Below are positions 17,138 through 27,000 of a stretch of DNA of 64,000 nt, one piece after another. A program made the position numbers and the translations under genes. The notes beneath the pieces were generated by a model that saw nothing but the letters and a program-made list of their open reading frames with translations, did no database searches and was not told the origin of the DNA. This DNA comes from Drouetiella sp036703255. Lineage in GTDB: Bacteria > Cyanobacteriota > Cyanobacteriia > Elainellales > Elainellaceae. Every line of letters starts with the position of its first letter. Position 1 is the first letter of the stretch. The stretch is from assembly GCA_036703255.1 (NCBI GenBank), contig DATNPL010000242.1, positions 1-64,000 of the forward strand, read 5' to 3'.

Positions 17138-19929
17138 CCTGTAGCTTTTTGCTTCCACTGTTCAAGTTGCTGTTGTGCCCATTCTCGTAGTTGTGGGTCT
17201 GGGTCGTTGGTGACGCGATCGCATATCAACTCAAGAACTTTTGGATGATTAGGATATTTGCTAAAGAGAGACTCCAATGCCGCTTGGCGAGGATTTTCCT
17301 CCCAAACATGATGCCGGACAAACGGATCGTTATAGGTAGTATCAACGAACAGGTCAAAAACCTCTGCATCAAGGGTATAGTACCGACTAATCACCAAAAT
17401 AGCAGCACAACGCACTGGGCGCATTTTATCTTGTTTCACACACATTTTAAGCAACGTCAGTGTCTCCGCGTCGCAAGGGTAGTTTGCTGGAATCGCCCAA
17501 ATAGATGCGCGTCTTACAGCCCAATCAGAATCTGCCAGAAGATTATTCCTCAGCCAATCTAGAGTCTCTGGAGTTCTGTGATATTTTGCAATCACATTCG
17601 TAGCTGCACTTCGTAGAGCGGAACTCCTATCATCTTTAGTTGCTAGATTCGCCCACTCTGGATTTCGTGGAATTACTAGCTGTCTAATCCATTCTAAACT
17701 CTCTGGAAAATTTCGAGGGATGCGGATTAATAGCTCAAATAATGCCGTGTAAGTCAATCGTAATTTAGGATGTTCAACTTCATTCTTAAGTCTTTCAAAA
17801 AGAGCCAATCTTACCTTAGTAACACTCGCCTCATTTTTTATATCAAACAGACAATCAGCAGCAAGTAGTAGATTTGTGAATGCGCCTACATCCAAACGTT
17901 CATCTTCCAAGCTCTTATCTAAGAACTGGCTTCTATCAACTTCTTGCTCTATAAGAAATTGAATTAAATCCCCTGCAAACTTTGCATCCAGTACGCTGCA
18001 AATTAAGCATAAAACTTCATGCCAAGTCTCGTCTTGCCAATGCTGCCCAAAAACTTTATCTCGTAGTTCTTCAAAAGAAAGAATATGCTGTTTCTCAAAG
18101 CGACTTGCAATTTCTACAGCACAGAAATACTCTAAAAAAGTACGATGCACGAAGCCGAATGCATCAGCACCTCGGTAGCAGAGAATAAAATTGCGTTCTC
18201 TCAGTTGTTGAATTAAAGCATTGGCTTTCTCACGCGGCTCACTAAAACCTTGATCACGTAAATAATGAGCCAGGACACGTGTTAGGCATTCGGCACTGAT
18301 GAGATTACCCTTTAAACCTTCATCTCCTGCTTGCATTTCGTAAGCAATCAACCGCAACATTTCTTGTTTTTCTCGCCGCCCAATCGCGTCCATTGGCAAG
18401 TGTAATCGCTTATGATCTACATCCCAGTGATATAGCAGCACTCGTGAAGCCTGATCATATAGATCGGCGCGATCGCGTGGTAACTCTTGCCGTCGATTTA
18501 GAACTGCCATCATTGTCAACAGCAGAGGATTATCTGCCAGATTTTGGATAGCTTTGGAATTGGCGATCGCATCCTTCAACCGCTGCTTAAGCCTTGCCTT
18601 ATCAGGGTCATCCCCTAGTGACAGGTCATACCAGCGATCGATAAACTCATGAGTCTCATCTGTGCTCAGCGATTGAATTGTAAAGTGTTGAAACCCTGAA
18701 TGCTGTAGCCGTTCCGGGTTATAACCAATAACACGAGAAGTCACCAAAACCCGCGCATCAGGGTACTGACGGGAAAAGCGAATGATGTCATCCATCACAG
18801 CCGATTGTATTGACCGATCAAATACCTCATCCAACCCATCAAACATCACTAAGGTCGGATTCTCCAGTAAATGCTGATGAAGCTGCTGCTGGTCAAATTG
18901 CCAATTTACCCCCCGTCCTCGATGTAGGAAATCCAGAAAATTTCCAGATTGGGCAAGGGCAAACTCCCGCAACTCAATTAACAACGGCAGCGTCTCCGTC
19001 TTTCCCTCCACCCATTGCAGCGCTAGATATTGTAACAAACTCGACTTACCAGAACCTGGATCACCCAAAATCACCGCTCGTTGAGTATCCGCCACAGTTT
19101 CCAACACCTTCCGCGCAAGCTGCTGAAAATATTCCCGTCGATAATGCTCCAACGCCTCTGAGGATAAATCATCCTCCAGCTGCCCTTCCTTTTGCAGCTT
19201 TCGCTTCAAATCTAGCGGCAGTTCATAGCGTGTTGGTGGCAATGCTTCTCGCACCGTTTGCTCAATAAACATATTCCACAGTTTGATCGCATCCACACGA
19301 TCGGTACTGTCGAGGGTATGGAGCTTTAGATAGCCGTAGCTGTACTGCAAACTCTCCCGGTACTTGGCAACATCAAAGCCTGGTGAGATTTGAGCCGTAT
19401 TTCGGGCAATGTCTTCTAGAAGTTCAGTATCAAGGATTGCTCTCAGCTCCGAGTTCGCTTTAACAATTCCTTTGACCTCAAATACATATTCCTTCCCCAC
19501 TCCCCGCCAATCAAATTCCTCAGCCGGAAACTGCCATCCTGACTCTTGATACCGCTCCGCCCAGATCCGCTCCAACTGAGCATAGTCAATCTGCTTGCAA
19601 TTCTTTTCAAACGCCTTACCCAGAATCGGATGAACTGCCTTATCCTGCACGAACCGCTTAATCGCACTTCTGTAATGGTGAGTAATACTTGTTTCAGGCA
19701 CCCCGTTCATTTGGAGTTCCTTGACAAACCGCTTAATAAAAAAGCCGATCGCTTCCACCATCGGTTTCTTGAGCACTTCTGCATTTGCCAGTGCCACTCC
19801 ACTTTTGACACAGTCTTTGAAAAAGTCTTTCACATAGTCTTCTAGCGCCGATTTACCCAGGTTTAACACCTGCTCCAGTGCCAACTTACCCAACTCTGCG
19901 GCTGTTACGGCTGCTACCCATTCCAACAT
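17134..19929 (-). CDS. NACHT-family STAND ATPase with HEAT-like C-terminus
   Basis: A 931-residue NLR-like protein. An N-terminal effector region of about 280 residues (helical, unrecognised) precedes the NACHT ATPase with Walker A GDPGSGKSSLLQYLALQ near residue 290 and Walker B LVMFDGLDEVFD near 360, then a helical winged region (FVHRTFLEYFCAVEIA near 600). The last 250 residues contain HEAT-like repeats (SDWAVRRASIWAI, MRPVRCAAILVISRYY, DPQLREWAQQQL). Bacterial NACHT proteins sense phage and trigger cell death. ATG 19929 (MLEWVAAV) is chosen because the upstream extension to 20043 is not protein-like. It points against its neighbours, convergent with the PIN gene, so it is probably a separate unit added to the island. 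Confidence 0.87.
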   Translation of the reverse strand: MLEWVAAVTAAELGKLALEQVLNLGKSALEDYVKDFFKDCVKSGVALANAEVLKKPMVEAIGFFIKRFVKELQMNGVPETSITHHYRSAIKRFVQDKAVHPILGKAFEKNCKQIDYAQLERIWAERYQESGWQFPAEEFDWRGVGKEYVFEVKGIVKANSELRAILDTELLEDIARNTAQISPGFDVAKYRESLQYSYGYLKLHTLDSTDRVDAIKLWNMFIEQTVREALPPTRYELPLDLKRKLQKEGQLEDDLSSEALEHYRREYFQQLARKVLETVADTQRAVILGDPGSGKSSLLQYLALQWVEGKTETLPLLIELREFALAQSGNFLDFLHRGRGVNWQFDQQQLHQHLLENPTLVMFDGLDEVFDRSIQSAVMDDIIRFSRQYPDARVLVTSRVIGYNPERLQHSGFQHFTIQSLSTDETHEFIDRWYDLSLGDDPDKARLKQRLKDAIANSKAIQNLADNPLLLTMMAVLNRRQELPRDRADLYDQASRVLLYHWDVDHKRLHLPMDAIGRREKQEMLRLIAYEMQAGDEGLKGNLISAECLTRVLAHYLRDQGFSEPREKANALIQQLRERNFILCYRGADAFGFVHRTFLEYFCAVEIASRFEKQHILSFEELRDKVFGQHWQDETWHEVLCLICSVLDAKFAGDLIQFLIEQEVDRSQFLDKSLEDERLDVGAFTNLLLAADCLFDIKNEASVTKVRLALFERLKNEVEHPKLRLTYTALFELLIRIPRNFPESLEWIRQLVIPRNPEWANLATKDDRSSALRSAATNVIAKYHRTPETLDWLRNNLLADSDWAVRRASIWAIPANYPCDAETLTLLKMCVKQDKMRPVRCAAILVISRYYTLDAEVFDLFVDTTYNDPFVRHHVWEENPRQAALESLFSKYPNHPKVLELICDRVTNDPDPQLREWAQQQLEQWKQKATG

Positions 19930-20233
19930 AATGATCTCAGAAGCAACTAAATAATTTTCTCTACTATCGCATCTACCACTCAGTGCCGCTATCCATTGGA
20001 TGCCTACGCCAACATTCTCCAAAACGTGCATTTGGTCAGGCAAAAGGGAATTCTAAATCTGTCCTCTGTCAGAATAAAAACCATCAGTACTTTAGGAAAC
20101 TTTATGTTTATTGGTGCAACGACGGGCAGAGGGATGCCATTTGGAGGAATTGAGGTTAAGACTGATGAAGAACTAACCTGTGTTCTTTGTCAAAAGGTGC
20201 GATCGCTACACGACATATTATGACGACTTATTC
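19930..20233. other. Divergent promoter region between NACHT and GmrSD-like genes
   Basis: A spacer of 304 bases separates two divergently read genes and must hold promoters in both directions. A 75-codon rightward frame at 19996-20223 is open but resembles nothing known. One GCGATCGC-like site is at 20199-20206. No clear operator or hairpin was seen. Confidence 0.4.
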
Positions 20234-21949
20234 ATGTCAGCCAAAATTTTCTACCCTTCTGCTGAAAAACTGAAATACATGCTCGATGGCATTCATAATC
20301 GAGATGTAGCCCTTCCTGACTTTCAGCGCGATTTCGTATGGGAACCTCATGCAACCGAAGAGCTGATTGAAAGCATCTGTCAAAACTATCCCGCTGGCAG
20401 CCTATTACGGATAAAAAACTCTAATGGCTTTTACTTTGCACCCCGCGAATTTGCAGGTGCACCCCTTCTCAATGGGAAACAACCTTCGTACCTAATTCTT
20501 GACGGACAGCAACGATTGACCTCCCTGTATCAAGCCTTTTATGGCATCGGGAGTTACCGCTACTTCATCGATTTCCAAGGTTTAGTGGATGGCTCAGACT
20601 TAGAAGATTGCATTTTCTATCTGAACTCTAGGGATACTCAAAAGAAGTATGCCACCTTAGAGCAACAAGCAGATGCCTTAGTATTTCCCTTTCGCTTGAT
20701 GTTTGGAGATAGTGGCGGATTTGATGAGTGGTTGGATCAGGTTTTGGAGCATCGCCCAGAAACAGGCACCGAGGAAAAAGCTCTGAAACAACAGTTACGA
20801 GGGCTGAAGAAAACTTGGCTTGATCCAGTTGAGGAATATGAATTTCCAGTCGTGACTCTCGCAGACGATACCAGCGCTGCTGCCGTCTGCACGATTTTTG
20901 AGACTCTGAATCGAACAGGGGTTAAACTCTCCGTTTTCGACCTACTAACAGCCCGGTTTTGGTCAGACAAGGTACTACTGCGCGACCTTTGGGCTAAAGC
21001 ACAGGAAGATTACCCCATCATTTCCGAGTTTTGGGTTGATCCCTATTACATCTTGCAAGCGATCGCTCTCCATACTGCAAGTTCTGCCCCCTCCTGCAAG
21101 CGAAGTGACGTGCTAAAAATGGCAATCAGCCAAATTAATACTGGCTGGCAACCTGTCGTGGAGGGGCTGGTCAAATTCCTGCACATGCTCAGGAATGAAT
21201 GTGGAGTCATTCTGCCGCAATGGCTTCCCTACAACACCATTCTGGTGCCTGCTGCTGCGATGCTTGCTGCTCACGCTAGTGTGGCCGGACCCGCAGAAGC
21301 CGCAATGAAGAACAAATTGAAGCAGTGGTTTTGGTGTTCAGTCTTTGGACAAGCGTATGAAAAAGCTCCTAATTCCCAATCAGTTCGGGATTTTACCTCG
21401 TTCAAAAGTTGGGTGGCGGGTGGCGAAGCCCCTCAGTTTGTTACTAACTTCACCTTTGACTTTAACTCGCTGCGTCAGACCACACCACGCCAAAGAGCTG
21501 TTTATCGGGGCACGATCGCCGTCATTCTGCGAAATGGAGCCTGCGACTTTCACAATGGTGGCAAGATCACAGCCCAGCAAATGCTTCAGGACAAAATTGA
21601 AGACCACCATGTTTTCCCACAAGCTTATTTGTTTGAGAAACGCCCTGATGTAAATAGCGCTCTACGCGACTGCATCCTCAATCGAACACTTATTGATAAA
21701 CGCACTAACGCCAGCATTGGAAAAAAAGAGCCGCAGTTGTATTTATCCGAAATTGCGGGACAGGTTGGAGATAACCACCTAAATCATCTACTCAACTCAC
21801 ACCTTCTCCCCCAATCGTTGGCTTGTGCTGATTACACCAACTTTGAGATGTATTTAGACGAACGGCAACATTTACTTGCAGCAGAAATCCAGAAAGTAAC
21901 ACAGCCTAATGGAAGCGTGATGAGCGCACAAATTCAAATGATCAATTGA
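20234..21949 (+). CDS. GmrSD-type DUF262/DUF1524 restriction protein
   Basis: A 571-residue fusion. The N-terminal DUF262 (ParB/Srx-like) domain has DFQRDFVWEPHATEELIESI (from residue 29) and the signature LDGQQRLTSLY near 88-98. The C-terminal DUF1524 His-Me nuclease part has KIEDHHVFPQAYLF near 453-466 and the following ILNRTLID. Such single-chain GmrS-GmrD proteins are NTP-dependent type IV enzymes that cut modified (for example glucosylated) DNA. ATG 20234 is preferred over 20180 because DUF262 begins just after it. It overlaps the region of the next gene's TTG alternative start, so the two are probably co-translated. Confidence 0.87.
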   Translation: MSAKIFYPSAEKLKYMLDGIHNRDVALPDFQRDFVWEPHATEELIESICQNYPAGSLLRIKNSNGFYFAPREFAGAPLLNGKQPSYLILDGQQRLTSLYQAFYGIGSYRYFIDFQGLVDGSDLEDCIFYLNSRDTQKKYATLEQQADALVFPFRLMFGDSGGFDEWLDQVLEHRPETGTEEKALKQQLRGLKKTWLDPVEEYEFPVVTLADDTSAAAVCTIFETLNRTGVKLSVFDLLTARFWSDKVLLRDLWAKAQEDYPIISEFWVDPYYILQAIALHTASSAPSCKRSDVLKMAISQINTGWQPVVEGLVKFLHMLRNECGVILPQWLPYNTILVPAAAMLAAHASVAGPAEAAMKNKLKQWFWCSVFGQAYEKAPNSQSVRDFTSFKSWVAGGEAPQFVTNFTFDFNSLRQTTPRQRAVYRGTIAVILRNGACDFHNGGKITAQQMLQDKIEDHHVFPQAYLFEKRPDVNSALRDCILNRTLIDKRTNASIGKKEPQLYLSEIAGQVGDNHLNHLLNSHLLPQSLACADYTNFEMYLDERQHLLAAEIQKVTQPNGSVMSAQIQMIN

Positions 21950-21963
21950 TTGGAGATTTTTCT

Positions 21964-24078
21964 ATGACAACCTGGGCAATCTCCTTCGGCGATACCTTTA
22001 TCAACGAGCTTCTCAATCTGCCCCAGGCAGTTCAAAAACGAGTTTCTAAGATTACCAAAGTCCTTCGCGCTGATCCCATCTCAGCTCAAGGTGATGCCAA
22101 AAAGCTTAAAGGCTACCAGAACAATATCTACAGAGTCCGGCTAGGCGACTACCGCCTAATTTACAGTTTTGGGGAAGGCTGGGTTCAACTCCTGAGCATT
22201 CGCAAGCGGGACGATCGCACCTACGATCTGGAAGTTCCTGAACCCGACAACCTTTCCACTCCACCTGCCGCCGTAGTTCTCACCCCTCAACCTGAGTCAT
22301 CCCCTGTTCCGGCATACACTCACTCCCCTCCCCCTCCCTCCGCACAGTCAGCCACTCTACCTGCGGAGATCACCACAGCACTCCCATTTGAACTGACTCA
22401 TGCCCTCCTCCAGCAATGGCAAATCCCTACCGACTACTGGACTGATATTCTCAACGCCGCAAGCTCCGAAGCCATTCTAGAACTGTCCATCCCTGATCGC
22501 TTCATCTCGCGCATCCTCGACAACCTCTACCCGCGCCCCATTGAAGAAATTCAGACTCAGCGGCAGTACGTCCTCACCGAACCTGAAGATCTCGATCGTG
22601 TGGTTGAAGGCACACTGACCGATTTTCTGCTCAAGCTTGACCCCGAACAAGAAAAGCTACTCAGCTTCGGCAGCAAAGGCACAATGCTCGTCAAAGGTGG
22701 ACCAGGCACGGGAAAATCAACCCTGGCATTGTATCGCGTCAAAAAACTAGTAGAGCAGGGCTGTCGTCCCATTCTCTTCACGACCTACACCAATGCTCTC
22801 GTCACTTACTCCGAAGAACTTCTCAAACAGCTTTTGCAGCAACCTCCAGGAGACGCAGGGGTAAAAGTCTCGACCGTGGATAGTCTTGCCTTTTCTTACT
22901 ACGTAAGAACCTACGGCAAACCTGAGTTCGCAGGAATAGAAGATTGTCTGCAACTCCTGAAGCAATCGATCGCCACTACAGATCTTCCTGCCGCTAACGT
23001 ATTCGATCGCCAAGTGCGCCGCCAAAGCTTAGAGCGGCTGGGCATAGCCTACCTGCTGCAAGAAATCCTCAGCGTAATCGAATCATGGGGCATTACTCAA
23101 CAGGCAGACTACCTGAACCTGGAGCGACACGGACGCGGCTTTCCGCTCAAAGCCAATTTGCGCGAATCAATCTGGGCAGTGTATCAAACCTGGCTTTCCC
23201 TCATGGAACAACAGGGCTTAACCACCTGGGAAATCCTTCGACGTAAAGCATTGACCATTACCGCACAACTGACTGAGAAACCCTTTCAGGCATTGCTGAT
23301 CGACGAAGCTCAGGATCTCTCGCCTGTCGCCCTCCGGTTTCTACTGTCTCTTGTTTCTTCTTTTGAAGCCGTTTACCTAACTGCTGATGCGGCTCAATCC
23401 CTTTATCAACGCGGCTTTAGCTGGAAGCAGATTCATGCCGACCTCAACGTTGCCGGACGACGCACCCTAATTCTACGGCGAAACTATCGCAATACTCAGC
23501 AAATTCTGGCAGCCTGTACAGCAATTTTGCAAGACACACAACTGGTAGATAACGAGTCACTGCATCAAGAACCATCTGCTTATCTAGGCGATTGTCCCGC
23601 CATTCTCCTGCTCGACGACCCTAAACAAGAAGCCCAGACAATCTACGACTTCTTCACCACTGCCGCCAAACGGTTTCGCCTACCCATTCACGCTGGAGCA
23701 ATCCTTTGCACGAATCAGCAAGCTGGACGCAGCCTAGCCAAACGCTTAGTCAATCTAGGATTGAAAGCTGAGTTTGTGATTGGCAAAAAGCTCGATATCA
23801 ACAGCACCGCAATCAACGTCATCACTCTCCATTCTGCAAAGGGCTTGGAGTTTCCCTGGGTCGCGATCGTAGGACTTCAGCAAGGGCAACTGCCGCTCAT
23901 CGAAGCAGACCTGCTGCCGGAAGAACTGCCTGCCGTTCTAGATGAACAGCGTCGTTTATTTTATGTGGGATGCTCACGGGCAATGCGAGCACTGTTAGTC
24001 TGTGGCTCAAAAGCTCAACCTTCCCAATTTCTCACTTCACTCAAAGAACCCCATTGGCAAAGGAGCACTGTCGGATGA
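21964..24078 (+). CDS. RelE-like domain fused to UvrD-type helicase
   Basis: A 704-residue protein. Residues about 1-90 form a RelE/YoeB-like fold (DAKKLKGYQNNIYRVRLGDYRLIY and a terminal IRKRDD), followed by a proline-rich linker and an SF1A helicase: Walker A KGGPGTGKST (244-253), Walker B LLIDEAQDLSP, motif IV RRNYRNTQQI, motif V ITLHSAKGLEFPW and motif VI EQRRLFYVGCSRA. ATG 21964 is chosen because GGAG lies ten bases before it; a TTG at 21946 overlapping the upstream stop is the alternative. The role of the RelE-like part is unknown: it could cleave RNA or merely bind the helicase. The stop overlaps the next start (ATGA). Confidence 0.85.
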   Translation: MTTWAISFGDTFINELLNLPQAVQKRVSKITKVLRADPISAQGDAKKLKGYQNNIYRVRLGDYRLIYSFGEGWVQLLSIRKRDDRTYDLEVPEPDNLSTPPAAVVLTPQPESSPVPAYTHSPPPPSAQSATLPAEITTALPFELTHALLQQWQIPTDYWTDILNAASSEAILELSIPDRFISRILDNLYPRPIEEIQTQRQYVLTEPEDLDRVVEGTLTDFLLKLDPEQEKLLSFGSKGTMLVKGGPGTGKSTLALYRVKKLVEQGCRPILFTTYTNALVTYSEELLKQLLQQPPGDAGVKVSTVDSLAFSYYVRTYGKPEFAGIEDCLQLLKQSIATTDLPAANVFDRQVRRQSLERLGIAYLLQEILSVIESWGITQQADYLNLERHGRGFPLKANLRESIWAVYQTWLSLMEQQGLTTWEILRRKALTITAQLTEKPFQALLIDEAQDLSPVALRFLLSLVSSFEAVYLTADAAQSLYQRGFSWKQIHADLNVAGRRTLILRRNYRNTQQILAACTAILQDTQLVDNESLHQEPSAYLGDCPAILLLDDPKQEAQTIYDFFTTAAKRFRLPIHAGAILCTNQQAGRSLAKRLVNLGLKAEFVIGKKLDINSTAINVITLHSAKGLEFPWVAIVGLQQGQLPLIEADLLPEELPAVLDEQRRLFYVGCSRAMRALLVCGSKAQPSQFLTSLKEPHWQRSTVG

Positions 24079-27000
24079 AACCAAGACTGTATCTCAAGGA
24101 TCTCATCCAAAAAGGTGAAGTGGCGATCGCGGCTGCAAGTGGGGTGCTGGCGCAGCAAATCGTAACGCTAGACTGTCGCGAAGTAGAACTCCTGACCCCG
24201 GAGCAAATGACGGCTTTGTTCAGTGCAATTCCTGAAAGATGGGACTTTGCAGACTTTGCCCCCACTGCCAACGATAGCGACAACGACGGCATTTTTGACA
24301 TTGCCAGTTTCACAGATTCCTTTGCCGAGCAACTGTTGCAACATCTCAACGAAAGACACGGCAGAACTGAACCAGAATCCATACCCAGCCTTGTAGAAAT
24401 CGAAGTTCCAGAGGCAGATGCGAGCGGAGTAACCCTTCATCCAATTCGAGTTTTGGAACAGGTGACTCAGGAATATAGAGACTACCTGCAAAGTGAGTTT
24501 CGCGCTAAAGACCCTGGTTTGAAAGCAGCTTTAGAAAATGCACTGACCCAACCCCTTTTTCTTGCCCAGGAACCCTTCTTTCAAGCTCACCGCCCTTTTA
24601 AGACAGGGCAACGTTGGCGAGATTTACCAATCGATGTCAAATTAGCGAATGCGCTACAAAATCGATCGCGCAATGATTCAGCCTATCTCCACCAGTCAGA
24701 CGCAATTACCCATCTGCTGAGTCCACAAACGTCTCCCCTGGTTGTAACAACTGGAACAGGCAGTGGTAAAACAGAAACCTTTCTGGTTCCAGTGATCCAA
24801 AATGCAATTGACGACGCGGTGCGCTACAAAAAAAGCGGATTAACTGCAATTCTGATCTATCCGATGAACGCACTGGCAAATGACCAGTTGCTTCGGATTA
24901 AAGCATACCTGCAAGACTCTGGGTGGGGAGGTAGCGTTACAGTTGCCCAATACGATCGCGGCACGACTCAGACGCAGAGACGAGAACTTCGGCAAAATCC
25001 GCCCCACATCCTGCTGACCAACTACATGATGTTGGAATATCTGTTGGTACGTCCGGCAGATCGGGATGATATTTTTGCCAATCATCGCTGCAAGTTTCTG
25101 GTGCTGGACGAAGTTCACACCTATCGCGGCACACTAGGCAGCAATATTGCCCTTTTAGTTCGCCGCCTTCAGGCGCATCTCACTCAAGCCAAGCAAGATT
25201 GGCGATCAACCGTTCCCGATGAAGAGCAATCAGCTCGCTATCCGGCACTGGTTCCAGTCGGTACTTCCGCCACAATTAAAAGCATCAACGCATCAGAGCT
25301 TTCCCAGGCAGAGCAAATTAAACTGCGAAACGAAGCCGTTCAGGATTTCTTCAGCAAACTTACTGGCGTTGAACTGCACAGCATTAAAGTGATTGGTGAA
25401 GAACTGGAGACAATTCAAGTGCCGCCAGAAGCAGCTTATCCACCGATTCCCACCATCCCAGAAGAGGTAGAGGTCAGGGACTTAGAAGCAGTTAGACAGG
25501 CCCTTTGCCATCTGGGTAGACAACCTATAGATACAGCACTAGACCAAGCAGCACAGCGCACCAAACTTTTATGGGATCTGAACTGCTGGTTGATTCGTGC
25601 CCCCATGTCTCTGAGTCAAATTGTGGAGCGGGTGCGATCGGAAGTGCCGGAGCGTCAGCAGTGTGATCAGACAGAAATTAAACGGGAAGTGGAAGCTGCC
25701 TTAGTGTTGGGTGCAGCCCTGCCCGATGGTGCACCCGGTGCTTTACGGTTGCGATCGCACCGCCTGATTCGGGGAGGATGGCGATTCCACCGTTGCCTCA
25801 GTCCAGTCTGTGGCAAACTTTATCCAATGGGTGAAGAACATTGCACCTGCGGATATCGCACTGCTCCGCTATACCTTTGTCGCAACTGCGGTGCTGATTA
25901 CTTACGCTTTACTGGAGATGACCCGCGCGACCCTTCTCAGGGAGTGCTCATACCCAATGCACTCGCAACCGATGAATATGAATGGATGCTGTACGATCCT
26001 CAACGCCATCAGTCGGCGGTCGATTTAGAAGAAGACGAGGCTGGTGACTTAGAAAGCCAAACTGTCAGCAAAAATCGCAAACGCACCGAGCAAATCCGTG
26101 AACGACCTATTATCAAAGGTTCATTCGATTCTCAGTCGCTTTCCTTCAGTAGTGATGAACTGGATTATCCACTGAAGGTCACCCTCTCTCCAGCTCGAAC
26201 CCGCTGTCTCTGCTGTGGGGGAACTGCCGGGAGCCGGAATGTAATCACGCCTGTTGCTCTAGGGACTTCAGCCGCCGTCAAAGTTTTGGGGGAAGGGTTA
26301 GTCGAAGCCCTGGCAGAAGCCCACGAAGGTCAACGGGATCACGACGGCAAAGAGCGGCTCCTAATTTTCAGTGATAGCCGTCAGGATGCTGCTCATCAAG
26401 CCCGATTTATCATCTTTGCTAGTCGGTACGATCGCATGCGTCGTCGCCTAGTTCAATTACTGGAACAGGAAGGAGCACTATCACTTCAACGGGCTGTGAC
26501 CCTGCTAAAGGATGCTGCCGTTCAGGAGCAAGATAATCCCTATGTGCCAGTTAATGCTTCTTGGATACCAGACGAAGCCCAACAGCGAATTGAAGCCTGG
26601 GAAGAAGCGCCTTTGCTGGATGAAATTGCTGTCAATGCAGGCTACCGCGCTACGCTAATCAACTTGGGCTTAGTTCGTATTAATTACCATCGTCTAGACA
26701 AATTTATTCAGACTTGTGGAGCCGCTGCTGCTCAACAGTTAGGTGTATCTCTCCAGCAGTTTGAATACATCTGCTGTTGCCTGCTGGATGAAATGCGAGT
26801 CCGGGGCTGCCTTTCACGAGAACTCTTGCGCTATCACCCAGCCAACCCCAGTTGCCCAACTCCGCTACGAGCAGCAAACTGGGAACGACAAATGAAGCAG
26901 CCGAGCGGCTACCCATTAAAAGACGGAGAACCCGCTGCTTTTCTGGATGCGAGCGAGGTTCCTCCGGGTATCAATCTCAGAAATGCTTGGCGCAGACCAA

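Noticed and set aside
18810..19268. 152-codon rightward frame inside the NACHT gene
   Set aside because: Antisense shadow over the Walker A/B region of the NACHT ATPase; Pro/Ala-rich and without domain features.
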